From Rhizomys pruinosus (taxonomy: Eukaryota; Chordata; Mammalia; Rodentia; Spalacidae), in the NCBI GenBank assembly GCA_009823505.1, contig VZQC01003035.1, positions 1,953,698 to 2,017,697 on the forward strand: DNA of 64,000 nt. The letters are read 5' to 3'. Positions 33,180 to 45,116 of this stretch are shown one piece after another. The position numbers were made by a program, and so were the translations under genes. The notes beneath the pieces were generated by a model. It saw only the letters and a list, made by a program, of their open reading frames with translations, was not told the origin of the DNA and made no database searches. Every line of letters begins with the position of its first letter. The stretch's first letter is position 1.

Positions 33180-33679
33180 ACTGTCTGCCAAATGTGTACA
33201 GCTTCCTCCCTCTTTGGTGTCTGTAAGGCTGTTGCGGTCAGGATTTCCCACGTGGACATATGGGTGGATTTTGTTTTGTTTGATTTTTCTGGATGATTTG
33301 GTATCAGTTCAATTCTATTCTTTTTCTTTTTTTAATATTTTTGGCAGGGGTGCACTCTCATACATGAGGGCGATCCACTCGTACATACACATAAACGTAA
33401 TAGATTACTGAAATACTCCCTATGGAGACCAACCAGGCTGAACTTGAACTCACAGTGTTGGGCCTGTCTCTGCCTCTGGGTGCTGGGATTGAAGGAAGGT
33501 GTGGGCAACCATGCCCCCAGCGATGGCTTTTTCTTTTTTTTTTGCTCGTTTTGAAAAGTGCTTTTCTGTAGCCCCCCCCAACTGGCCTCGAAATCTCTAA
33601 ATTGTAAATTAATATATTTTGAATCAATTTTAAATGATTTTATTTATTTATTTATTGTTTATTTATTTATTTAATAATT
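33180..33679 (-). mobile_element. Unit DNA with a B1 fragment (third unit)
   Basis: A B1-like piece at about 33420-33525 in reverse parallels 30742-30850. Unit markers TGGACATATGGGTGG and GTTTTGAAAAGTGC flank it. Confidence 0.65.
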
Positions 33680-34094
33680 AACGGCCCATGGGGTCGTCAA
33701 CAGGGGCCCAATTAGAAAGTAACCTGATGAGAGACAAACCAGACACAAAGAAGTAGACCAAGACAAGAATCTGATTAAGGTCTCAAACTTTATTTTTGTA
33801 AGGCAGTAATATATATTGGAGCAGGCAGGAGAAAACAGCCCCAGTTGGCATAGTTTAAGGGAGTTAGGTTTCTAGGATACCTAACTGCTGATTGTTCTCT
33901 GGGAAAGGTTATAGGTGTGTGAATTCCCAAGAAGAAGCAGGGTGTTCTTGTCAAACAGGGCATGGTGTCCTAATAGGTTAAATATAAGCTTGATCAGCTG
34001 CTTTTTGCTAAATGGATGAGCCTTGGGGAAACAGAAAAGTAAGGTGGCTCTGGATAGATGTGGCAAGACCATTTCGTAGTGGCCATAGCTCCCA
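33680..34094 (-). mobile_element. Solo-LTR-like element, copy 2
   Basis: Equivalent to 26498-26917 over its length, including TTTATTTTTGTAAGGC and TTCTCTGGGAAAGG. The 3' LTR end is eroded (AACGGCCCATGGGGTCG). It was copied with its unit. Confidence 0.7.
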
Positions 34095-34097
34095 AAA

Positions 34098-34098
34098 T

Positions 34099-34137
<39 letters not shown>

Positions 34138-34292
34138 TTGAGTATTTTTGTCACAGTGACTCCTGTAGCTCCAGCTGGCCCGGAACTCATTGTGGAGACC
34201 AGGCTGGCCTTGAACTCACAAAGATCTACCCGCCTCTCTCTGTCTTCAGAGTGCTAGGATTAAAGGTGTGTCCCACCTCGCCCACCCAGCCT
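34098..34292 (-). mobile_element. (ATTT)n and B1 SINE
   Basis: (ATTT)n at 34098-34140, then GTGACTCCTGTAGCTCC, CCAGGCTGGCCTTGAAC and GTGCTAGGATTAAAGG in reverse. Same position as 26967 in the first unit. Confidence 0.9.
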
Positions 34293-34749
34293 TTCAATTT
34301 TAAAGATGAGTTGCCAGGTATAATCATCAACTCTAATTTTAACCCTTTGCTAAGGTGGGAGTTTTCATTGTAATAATGCAGAGGGAGGATGGGTTTTTTT
34401 CTTTCCTTTCAAATCTCCTGTCTGAATTAAACATAGAAGAACATAAGTCTCTGGAGGGGTGAGGGTGGAGAGGAGGGAAGATGAATGACTTCCCTGTAGT
34501 ATTCCCAGCCGGTCTGCTGGAAATCCCTATCAGGGCAGGCTAACCTTGAACTCAAAGTGAAAGGCCCTTCTTTGCCCCACCCCCACCCCACCCCCACCCC
34601 CGTGGTAAGCTTCCAGGCCCAGACTGTAACCAGTGGGAAAACACAGCCATTTTCAGGTTGAAATTTGAAACAAGACTACTGGCCTTTTGCATCTCGTTCT
34701 ATCAGAATCCATCCGATGTGATATTTAGCCTCTCTACTTTGAAAAGTAG
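34293..34749. other. Unit DNA
   Basis: Parallels 27114-27560. A tandem CCCCACCC patch occurs near 34575-34602. No gene. Confidence 0.6.
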
Positions 34750-34832
34750 TCTTTCCGGGTTTGGTGGCACATGTTTTTAGGTAGATCTTTGTGAGTTCCA
34801 AGCCAGCTGGGACCCTTTCTCAAAACGCCAAA
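34750..34832 (+). mobile_element. B1 SINE with larger deletion
   Basis: TTTCCGGGTTTGGTGGCAC, then a jump to TTAGGTAGATCTTTGTGAG and AGCTGGGACCC. It shares the deletion seen at 27561 and 31194 and has lost more. Confidence 0.75.
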
Positions 34833-34867
34833 AAAAAAAGTAGTTTCATGTTTTCTATCTGTCCAAG

Positions 34868-34871
34868 TGTT

Positions 34872-34906
<35 letters not shown>

Positions 34907-34930
34907 CTGTGTGTCTGTGTCTGTGTAATG
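34868..34930. repeat. (GT)n microsatellite
   Basis: GT units with TCT interruptions at the end, as at 27702. Confidence 0.93.
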
Positions 34931-35207
34931 GCATGAGATCTAACTGAGTGTTCCTCACACAGTTTTAGATTTCCTAGACCTGTCCAGGGAGAAGATTGTG
35001 TTCATGAACATGCAAGAAGCACATTAATAGCAGGAGCTTATCCTAAAGATAAGTCAGCTCTGTTTGATCTAAAGAAGTATGATGGCAGGCTATGGGGTGG
35101 GTTTTTTTGTTGTTGTTGTTCACAGGTCGTTCACCTGCATTGCTCTTTGTGTTCAGGGTTGTTTGGACGATCTGGATTCTTTTGTGCTTCCATGAAATTT
35201 TTAAGAT

Positions 35208-35366
35208 TTTTCTCCCCAATTCTATGAAGTGTGTCACGGTGGGATTCTGATTGGGATTACATTGAATCTCTTTATTACTTTGGGTAGGATGGTCATCTTT
35301 AATATATTGATTTTTCCAATCTATGAGCATGGGAGGTCCTTCAATATTCTGGTGTCTTTCAATCAG
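35208..35366 (-). mobile_element. LINE-1 ORF2 fragment, copy 3
   Basis: Third copy of the fragment at 28066 and 31660. The minus-strand frame contains MLIDWKNQY, consistent with L1 ORF2. Confidence 0.8.
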
Positions 35367-35383
35367 CATTTATGTATTTTTTT

Positions 35384-35517
35384 TGTCTTTTCCAGACAGG
35401 GTCTTCCTGTAGCCCCAGCTGTCCTGGAACTCACTCTGTAGACCAGGCTGGCCTTGAGCTCACAAAGATCCGCCTGTCTCTGCCTAGGTTTAAAGGTGTG
35501 CTACACCATGCTCGGCT
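35384..35517 (-). mobile_element. B1 SINE
   Basis: TTTTCCAGACAGGGTCTTCC, AGACCAGGCTGGCCTTGAG and TTTAAAGGTGTGCTACACC in reverse. Confidence 0.92.
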
Positions 35518-35570
35518 TTTTCTGGTGTGTTTCAAAAGCTTCCAAGACTGGCTTGAAAATTTCATTGTAG

Positions 35571-35572
35571 AT

Positions 35573-35611
<39 letters not shown>

Positions 35612-35799
35612 TTCATTCATTAATTCATTTACTTTGGAGGCAGGGTCTCCCTGTATCCCCAGCTGGCCTGGAAATCCTTATGGTGAGGGGCTGGCTGACT
35701 TTCATATCACAGTGACCAACCAGCTGGAATTAAAGGCAGGGGGCATCACGCCTTGCTATGGAGATTTCTTTATTTTTTATTATTTATTTATTTATTTAA

Positions 35800-35835
<36 letters not shown>

Positions 35836-35940
35836 TTTGAAAAGCAGTTTCCCTGGAGCCCCAGCTGGCCTGGAACTCGGTATGTTCAGTGGGCTGACCT
35901 GGAACTCAAGTGAGTTCCTCTGGCATGCTGGGATTTGCTA
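35571..35940 (-). mobile_element. (TTTA)n, two B1-like SINEs and (GT)n
   Basis: (TTTA)n at 35571-35628. B1-like SINE at 35636-35755 (GGCAGGGTCTCCCTGTATCC). (GT)n at 35801-35835. Second B1-like SINE at 35844-35935 (CCCTGGAGCCCCAGCTGG). Same layout as 28417-28856 and 32058-32400. Confidence 0.78.
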
Positions 35941-36254
35941 GACAAGCAGGACAACTGCTTCTGGTAAAGTGACTTGGAGGTCCCCTTAAGGGTCATAGCT
36001 GTCCATACCACATACCAGGCCAGCACTCTGTGTAGGTAGGTCCCATTTCCGTACATTTTTTAGGCCTAAGACAGCCACTTTCATCTTTTCTGCTCTTCTG
36101 GTCCTTAGGAAAACCAAAGCAAACCAAATCAAACCAAACCAAACCAAACCAAACAAAAGAAAACAGAAAACGGGGAAAAAAATGAAGCTCAGCCATGGGG
36201 CTGGAATTAAAAACAGGTGCCACCATGCCTTGCTATGGCTATTTCTTTATTTGT

Positions 36255-36294
<40 letters not shown>

Positions 36295-36956
36295 TGTATT
36301 TTAAAGACAGTTTACCTGTAGCCTCAGCTGCCTGAAACTCTCTATGTTCAGCAGACTGGCCTGGACCTCAGAGAGTTCCTCTGGGATTAAAGGCCTGAGC
36401 CACTTCATTTGTAAGACAAGCAAGATATTTGCTTCTGCTAAAGTGACTTGGAGGCCCCCTTAAGGGTCAGAGGTGTCCATACAACATACCAGGCCAGCAG
36501 TCTGTGTAGGCCCCATTTCTGTACATTTTTAGGCCTAAGAAAACTACCTCCATCTTTTCGGGTGATTAGAGAAAAACAACAAGAAAAAAAAAAGAAAAAG
36601 AAAGAAAAGAAAACAGAAAACAGGAAAACAACAACAACAACAACAAAAAAAAAACAAAGGAAGGTCAGTCACGGGTGCCACCCCCTGCCCCTTCCTTGGT
36701 TTTCATTTGCACAGTGGCTGGCATGTCAGGATGATGTCCTATATCTGCATAAAAGAAAAGTATAAAATTACTAAAATAGATTTTTTAATGTGTACGAATG
36801 TATTACCATGTTTTGTCCTGGTAGGCCTTTGAAAAGAAATATGTGTTCAGTTTCCTCCCCTTTGGTGTCTATAAGGCTGTATGGAATTTCAGTGTTGCTT
36901 CTCCCGAGCAGTTCCAAAATGGTTTGTTTTATATTCTAAGTTCCATTCCTGTGCTC
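35941..36956. other. Unit DNA with a partial internal repeat
   Basis: Parallels 28857-29340. A stretch ending in GCCTTGCTATGGCTATTTC, (GT)n at 36255-36300, a B1-like SINE at 36308-36410 and the segment CCAGGCCAGCAGTCTGTG appears a second time here, so about 0.45 kb is duplicated within the unit. (AACC)n lies near 36115-36155 and (AAC)n near 36620-36655. The block ends at TTCCATTCCTGTGCTCAT, where array C begins. Confidence 0.65.
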
Positions 36957-38786
36957 ATCTCCTCCTCCACCTCCTCTTCCTCCTACTCCTCCACTTCCAC
37001 CCCATCCTCTTCTTCCTCCTCCTCTTCATATTCCTCCTCCTCCACCTCCTCTTCATCTTCCTCCTCCTCCTCGACCTACTCCACCTCCTCCTCCTCCTCT
37101 TCCTCCTGCTCCGACTATTACTTCTCCTCCTCTTCGTCTTCCTCTTCCTCTTCATCTTCCTCTTTCTCCTCTTCCTTTTCCTCTTCTACCTCCTCCTCCT
37201 TCTCCACCTCCACCTCCACATCCTCCTCTTCCACCTCCTCCTCCTCCACCTCCTCCTTATCCTCCTTCACCTCCTCCTCCTCCTCTTCCCCTTCCACCTC
37301 ATGATCCTCTTCCTCCTCATCCTATTCCTCCTCCTCTTTGTCTTCCTCCTCCTCTTATTCCTCCACCTCTTCCACCTCCTTCTCCTCTTCCTCCACCTCC
37401 TCCTCCTCCTATACCTCCTCCTCTACTTCCTCCTCCTCCTCCTCTTCTTCCTCCTGCTCCTCGTCTTCCCTGTCCTCCTCCTCCTCCACCTCCTCTTCGT
37501 CTTCCTCCTCCTCTTCATCTTCCTCCTCCTCCATCTCTTCTTCCTCTTCCTCCTCCTCCTCCACCTCTTCTTGTTCTTCCTCCTCTTCCTCTTCCTCCTC
37601 CTCCAACTCCTTCTCCTTTTTGTCTTCCTCCTCCTCCTCATCCATCTCCACCTCAACCTCCTACTCCTCCTACTCCTCTGCTTCCACCTCCTCCTCTTCC
37701 TCCTCCTCCTCTTCATATTCCTCCTCCTCCAACTCCTCTTCATTTTGCTCCACCTGCTCCACCTCTTCTTCATCTTCCTCTTCCTCCTCCACTTTTTCCT
37801 TTTCTTCCTCCTCCTCCTCTTCCTCCTCCTCCAACTCCTCCTCTTGCTCCTCTTCTTCCTCCTCCTCCTCTTCCTCTTCATCTTCTTCCACATCCTCCAC
37901 CTCCTCCTACTTTACTAACTACTCCTCCTGTTCATCTTCCTCCTCCTCTTCATATCCCTCCTCCTCCACCACCTCCTTTTCGTCTTCTTCCTCCTGCTCT
38001 TCATATTGCTACTCCTACTCCACCAGCACTTCCTCCTCCACCTCCTCCTCCTCTACCTCCTCCTTTTCTTCTTCCTCCTCCTCCTCTTCGTCTTGTTCCT
38101 CAACCTCCTCCTCCAACTCTTCCTCCTCCACCTCCACTTCTTGCTCATCCTCCTCTTCTTCTTGCTCCACCTCCTCCCCCACCTCTCCTCCTCTACCCCT
38201 TCTCTTCTCCTTCCTCCTCTTCTTCATATTCTTTAACCTCCTCTTCTTCCTCCTCTTCGTCCTCCTATTCTTCCTCTTCTTCCTCCTCCTTCTCCTCCTC
38301 CTCTTCTTCCTCCTTCATAGATTTGTAGGTTCATAAGATCCTCCTCCTCCTCTTTGTCTTCCTCCTATTTTTCTTCCGTCTCATCTGCATCCACCTACTC
38401 CTCCTCTTCCTCATCCTCCTCCTCTTCTTCATCTTCCTCCTCCTCTTCTTCATCTTCCTCCTTTTCGTCTTACTCCTCAGGCTCTTCATCTTCCTCCTCC
38501 TCCACCTCCTCCTCCTCTTTCACCTCCTCCTCCTCATCCTCCCATTCCACCTCGTCCTCCTCTTTCTCCTCCTCCTCTTCATCCTCTGCCTCCTCCTCCA
38601 CCACTTCCCACTCTTCGTTTTGAGCCTCCTCTTCCAGCTCCTACTCTACCTTATCCTCTGCTTCCACCGACTCATCCTCTTCTTCCTCCTCCTCCTATTC
38701 CTCCTCCTGCTTTTCATTGTCCTCCTCCTCCTCCTCCTTGTCTTCCTCTTCCTTGGTAGATTTGTAGGTTTAGGATCCTCCTCCTA

Positions 38787-38825
<39 letters not shown>

Positions 38826-41800
38826 CTCTCTTCGTCTTACTCCTCCACTTCCTCCTCCTCTTCCAACTCTTCCACCTCCTCTTCATCTTACTCCTCCTCC
38901 TCCACCTCCTCTTCTTCTACCTCCTCCTCTTTTCCTTCTCGTCTTTGTCATCCTACTCCTGCTCCTCCTCTTCGTCTACCTCCTCCTCCTCTTCCTCCTC
39001 CTCCTCCTCCACTTTATCTTTCTGCTCCCCCTCTCACCGCATCCTCCCCTACCTCCTCCTCCTGTTCCTCCTCTTACTCTTCCTCCTTTTCATCTTCCTC
39101 CTTTTCTTTGTCCTCCTCCTCTTCCTCTTCTTCTTTCACATCCACTTCGTCTTCCTCTACCTCCACGTCCTCTTCATTCTCCTCTTCCTCCTCCTTCGTA
39201 GATTTGTACTTTTGTAGGTTCCTCCTCTTCCTCTTTGTCTTCATCCTCCTCCACTTCTTCTTTTCCATCTCCTCCCCCTCTTCTTTGTCTTCTTCCTTCT
39301 CCTCCTCCACCTCCTCCTACTCCTCCTCCACGTGAGCCTCCTCCTCCTCTTCCTCCTCCTTCATAGATTTGTAGGTTCATAAATCCTCCTCTTCCTCCTC
39401 CTCTTCGTCTTCCTCCTCCTTCATAGATTTGTAGGTTCATAGGTTCCTCCTCCTCTTCTTCCTCTTCCTCCTCCTCTTCCTTCTCCTCTCCTTCATCTAC
39501 CTTCCTCCTCCTGCCTCCTCCTGTTACATCTTCTCCTCCTCTTCTTCTTCCTCCTCCAATTCCTCCTTCACCTGCTCCTCCTCCACTTCCACCTTATCCT
39601 CTTTCTCCTATTCCTCCTCTTCTTCATCTTCCTCCTCCTTTTCAAACTGCTTCTCCTATACTTCCTCCTCTTCCTCCTCCTCTTCCTGTTCTTCTTCCTC
39701 TTCCATTTAGTCTTCCTCCTCCTCCACCTCCTCTTCCTTCTCCTCTTCCTCCTCTTTTGCAGATTTGTAGTTTCATACTTTTGTCTTTCTCCTCCCCCAC
39801 CTCCTCTTTTCCACCTCCTCTTCCTCTTCTTCGTCTTCCACCTCCTCCTCCTCCACCTTCTACTCCTTCTCCTCTTCCTCCTCGTTCATAGATTTGTAGG
39901 TTCATAGGTTACTCCTGCTCTTCTTCGTTTTCCTCCTACTATTCAACCACCTCCGCCTCCTCTTCATCTTCTGCCTCCTCCTCCACCTCCTCCTCCGCAT
40001 CTTCCTCCTCTACATCCTCCTTCACCTCCTCCTCCTTCCTTTCCACCTCTTCCTCCTCTTCCTCCTCCTATTCCTCATCCTCTTCCACCTCCCCCTCTTC
40101 CTCTTCCACTACCTCCTCCACCTCCTCCTCCTTCATAGATTTTTAGGTGCATAGGATCCTCCTCCTCTTCCTCCCACTTTTATCTTCCTCCTTCTCTTCC
40201 TCTTCCTCCTCTTCATCTTCCTTCTCTTCCTGCTCCTTCTCCTATTCCTCCTCCTCCTCTACCTCCTCCTCTTTTCTTCCTCCTCCACTTTGTCTTCCTA
40301 CTCCTCCTCCTCTTCCTCTACCTCCTCCTCTTCTTACTCCTCCACCTCCTTCTCCTCTTACTCCTCCACCTCCTAATCCTCTTTGTCTACCTCCTCTTCC
40401 TCCTCCACCTCTTCCTCCGTCTCCTCCTCCTCTTAATATTCCTCCTCTTCTACCTCCTCTTCCTCCTCCACCTCCTCCTCCTATACCTCTTCCTCTTATT
40501 CCTCCTCCTCCTTTTCTTCCTGCTCTTCGTCTTCCTTGAGCTCCTCCTCTTACACCTCCTCTGCCTCTTCTTCCTCCTTCTCATCTTTGTCTTCCTACTC
40601 CTCTTCATCCACTTCCTCCCCCTCCTTCTCCTCCTTCTCCTCTTCTTCCAACTCCTTCTCCTCTTCATATTCCTCCTCCACCTCCACCTCGTCTATGTCT
40701 TCCTCCTCCTGCTCTTCATGTTCCTCCTCCTCCTCCAACTCTTCTTCCTTTACCTCTTACTCCTCCACTTCTTCCTGTTCTTCCTCCTTCTCTTCTTCCT
40801 CCTCATCCACCTCCTCCTCTTCCTCCTGCTCTTCCTCCTCCTCTTCCTCTTTGTCTTCCTCCTCATTCTCCACCTCCTCCTATTCTACTCCCTCCTCTTC
40901 TTCTTCATCTTCCTCCTCCTCTCCCTCTTCCTACTTCACATCCTCCTCCACCTCCTCGTCCTCCACTTCCTCCTCCTCCTCTTCCACGTCCCCCTTCTCT
41001 TCCTCCTATTCCTCCTCTTCCTCCTCTTCGTCTTCCTCCTCTTCTTCCAAATCCTTCTCCTCTTCCTCCTCCTTCATAGATTTGTAGCTTCATAGGTTCC
41101 TCCTCCTCCTCTTCATGTTCTTCTTCCTTCATAGATTTGTAGGTTAATAGGATCCTCATCTCTTTTCCCTCTCTGTCCTCTTTCTCCTCCTCCCCTTAGT
41201 CTTCCTCTCTCTTCTTGCCTCCTCCTCCACCTCCTCCTGCTGCACTTGGTCATTCTCCCTCCACCTCCTCCTCCACCTCCACCTACTCTTCCTCCTATTC
41301 CTCCTCATCCTTCTCATCTACTTCCTCCTCTTCCTAATCCTCCTATTCCTCCTCTTCCTTCCATTCCTCTTCCTGCTCCTCTTTTTCCACCTCCTCCACC
41401 TGCTCCTCCTCCTATTCCTGCTCCTCCTCCAAATACTTCTCCACCTCTTGCTCTTCCTCCCATTCTACCTCGTCCTCCTCTTCCTCCTCCTCCTCTTCCT
41501 TTTCCACCTCTTCCCCTTTGTCTTCCTCCTTCTCTTCCTCCTCCTCCTCTTGGTCTTCTCCTTCACCACCTTCTCCTCCAAAACCTTCTCCTCCTCTTAT
41601 TCCTTCCCTTCCTCTTCAACCTCCTCCTCCTCTTCCTTCTCTGTGTCTTCCACGTCATCCTCTTACACCTCATCCTCCTCTTCATCTTCCTCCTCCTCCA
41701 CCACCTCCTCCTCCTCCTATTCCTCCACTTCCACCTCTTCCCCCTCTTACTCCTCCTCCTCTTCATATTCCTCCTCCTCTGCCTCCTCTTCATCTTCCTC

Positions 41801-42402
41801 CTCGTCTTCATATTCCTCCTACTCCACCTGCTCTTCCTCTTCCTCCTCTTGCTCCTATAGCTCCTGCTCTTCCTCCTCCTCCTCTACATCTTCCTTGTTT
41901 CCCCCTCCTACACCTCCTCTTCCTCCCCCTCCTCCTATTCCTTCTCCTCTTCCTCTTCCTCCTCCTACACCTACTTCTCCTCTTTGTCTTCCTCCTCCTC
42001 CTCAACCACCTCCTCCTTCACCTCCTCCTCTTCCTCTTCTTCTTCCTCCTCCACCTCCTACTCCTTCTCTTCCTCCTCCTTCATTGATTTGTAGGTTCAT
42101 AGGTTCTTCCTACTCCTCTACATCTTCCTCCTCTTCCTCCTCCTCATCTGCCTCCTTCACCTCATCTTCCTCTTTGTCTTCCGCCTCTTCCTCCTCCACC
42201 TCCTCCTCCTCCTCCTCTTCATCTTCCTCCTCCTTCGTAGATTTGTAGGTTCATAGGTTCTTCCTCCTCCTCTACCTCTTTTTCCTCCTCTTCCTCCTCC
42301 TCATCTTCCTCATTCTCCTCATCTTCCTCTTTGCCTTCCACCTCCTCCTCCACCCCCTCCTCTTCCTCTTCATCTTCTTCCTCCTTTGTAGTTTTGTAGG
42401 TT
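36957..42402 (-). repeat. CT-rich array C, proximal part
   Basis: Purines are on the minus strand. No spacer motif is seen from 36957 to 38313. Then 13 copies occur near 38314, 38754, 39195, 39360, 39420, 39756, 39884, 40131, 41073, 41128, 42080, 42234 and 42386. The segment 42107 to 41128 is the inverse of array B 9909 to 10886. Long plus-strand frames (36881-37918 and 37338-38336) encode Leu/Phe-rich or Ser-rich runs and are judged non-coding. Confidence 0.92.
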
Positions 42403-45083
42403 AACAGGAATCTCCTCCTCTTCTTCCTCTCCCTCATTCGCTGTCTCCTCCTCCCCTTCGTCTTCCTCCCTCCTCCTGCCTCCTCCTCCACCTCCTCCTT
42501 TCCTTCATCTTCTTCCTCCTTTACCTCCTTCTCCACCTCCTCCTCCTCTTCCTCCTGTTACCCCTCCGCCTATTCCTCCTCTTCCACCTCCTCCTATACC
42601 ACCTCCTCTTCCAACTCCTCCTCCTCTTCTTTCTCCTCCTACTCATCCACCTCCTCCTTCACCTACTCCTTTTCTTCCTCCTCCTCTTCCTCGTCCTCCT
42701 ATTCCTCCTCTTCTTCCTATTCCTCCTACTCCTCATCCACTTCTTCCTTCTCCTCCTCCACCTACTCCACCTCTTCTTCTTCCTCCTCCTCCACATCTTA
42801 CTCCACCTCCTTCTCCTCCTCCCCTTCCAGCTCATCCTCCTCTTTCTCCTCCTCCTATTCCTCCTCCTCTTCCACCTCCTCCTCCTCTTCATCTTCCTCC
42901 TCCTCGACCACCTCCTCCTCCTGCTCCACCTCCTAATCGTTTGCAGATTGTAGGTTCATAGGATCCTCTTCATCTTCCTCTTCCTCTTCCTCTTCCTCCA
43001 CTTCTTCTTTCTCCTCTTCGTCTTTTTCCTCCTCCACCTCCTCCTCTGCTTCATATTCCTCCTCCTCCACCACTTGCTCCTCATCCTCTTCATCTTCATC
43101 CTCCGCCTCCTCCACCTCCTCTTCCTCAGTCTTGCTACTCCTCCTCCACCTCCTCCTTTCTTTGTCTTTCTCCTCCTCCTCCTCCATTTTAACTTTCATC
43201 TCATCCACCACATCTTCCTCCTCTTCCTCCTCCTCTTCCTCTTCCTCCTCCTTGGTAGATTTTTGCTTTAATAGGATCATCCTCCTTCTCTTCTTCTTCC
43301 ACTTCCTCCTCTTCCTCCTGCTCCTCGTCATAATCCTACTCCTCCACCTACTCCTCCTCTACCTCCTCCACTTCTTCCTCCTCTTCCTCCTCTTCGTCTT
43401 GTTCTTCCTCCACCTCCTCATCCTCTAAGTCTTCCTCTTCTTCCTACTGCTCCTCCTCTTCGTCTTCTTCCTCCTCCTCCCCCACCAACTCCTCTACCTC
43501 TTCCTCTTCTTATCCTTCCTCCACATTTTCTTCTTCCTTCTGCTCCTCCTCTTCCTCCTTTTCCTCCTCCTATACTTCCTCTTCTTCCTCCTCCTATTCT
43601 TCCTCTTCTACTTCTCCTCTTCCTCCTCCTTTGTAGATTTGTCGATTCATAGGATGCTCCTCCTCCTCTTCCTCTTCCTCCTCCTCTTCTTTGTCTTCTG
43701 CCTCCTCTGCCTCCATCTCCTCCTCCTCTTCCACCTCCTCCTCCTCCTCTTCCACCTCCTCCTCCTCCTCTTCCTCTTCCTCCTCCTCCACGAGCTCCTC
43801 CTCCTTTGTAGATTTGTAGGTTCATAAGAGCCACCTCCTCCTCTTACTCCACCTCTTCTTTTTCCTCCTCCTCTACTTTTTCTTCCTCCTCTTATTCCTT
43901 CTCTTAATATTCCTCCTCCTCTTTCTCTTCGTCTTCTGCCTCCTCCTCCACCTCGTCCTCCTATGATTCGTTATCCTACTCTTCCTCCTCCTCCTTCTAT
44001 TCCTCCTCCTCTTCGTTTCCCTCATCCTGATCCTCCATCTCTTCCTCCTCTTCCACCTTCTCATTTTCGTCTTTCTCTTCCTCCTCTTCCTTGACATCTT
44101 CCACCTCCTTTTCCTCCTCCTCCTCCTATTGCTCCTCCTCTTCCTCCTATTGCTCCTCCTCCTCTTCGTCTTCCTCCTCCAACACCTCCTCCACCTCCTC
44201 CTCCTCTTCCTCCTTCTGCTCTTCTTCCTCCTGCTCCTCTTACTCCTCATCTTCTTCTTCCTCCTCCTCCACCTCCTGCTCCTTCTCCTCTTCCTCCTCC
44301 TTTGTAGATTTCTGGGTTAATCGTATCCTCCTCCTCCTATTTCTCTTCCTCTTCCTCCTTGTCCTCTTCATCTTCCTCCACCTCCTCCTTTCCAACTCCT
44401 CCTCCTCTTCTTCGTCTTCCTCCTCCTCCTCCAACTCTTTCTCCACCTCCTCCTCTTCCATCTCCTCCTCCTCCTTCTCATCCTTCTCCTCTTCTTCCCC
44501 GTCACAGATTTGTAGGTTCATAGGGTGATCCTCCTCCTCTTCCTCTTCCTCCTACTCTCCCTCCTCCTCCTCTTCTTCTACCTCTTCCTCATCAACCACC
44601 ATCCCCTCCTCTTCTTCTTCTGCCTCTTCCTCCTTTGCCTTCTCCTCCTCCTCCTCCTCCTCCTCGTCCTCCTCCTCCTGCTCTTCCTCCTATTTATCCT
44701 CCTCCTCATTGTCGACCTCCTCATCTTCCATGTCTTTCTCCTCTTCCTCCTCCTTCACAGATTTGTAGATTCATAGGTTCCTACTCCTCCTCCTATTCCT
44801 CTTCGTGTTCCGCCTCCTTCGGAGATTTGTAGGTTAATAGGATCCTCCTCTTCTTCCTCTTCATTCTCTTCTTCCTCCTCCTCCCCATAATCTTCCTACC
44901 TCCTCCTGCCTCATTCACCTCCCCCTCTTCCTCCTCCTCTTCATCTTCTTCCTCCTCCAACCCCTTCTCCTCGTATTTCTCCTCCATCTCCTCCACCTCT
45001 TCCTTCACGTGCTCTTCCACCTCTTCCTTCACGTCCTCTTCATGTTCTTCCTCCTCTTCTTCCTCTTCCTCCTCCTCCTATTC

Positions 45084-45116
<33 letters not shown>

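Noticed and set aside
36881..38336. Two long open frames (345 and 332 codons) on the + strand of array C
   Set aside because: They encode Leu/Phe-rich and Ser-rich runs because CTC/TCC triplets contain few stop codons in any frame. No codon structure, start context or domain is visible, and similar frames appear all over the arrays on both strands.
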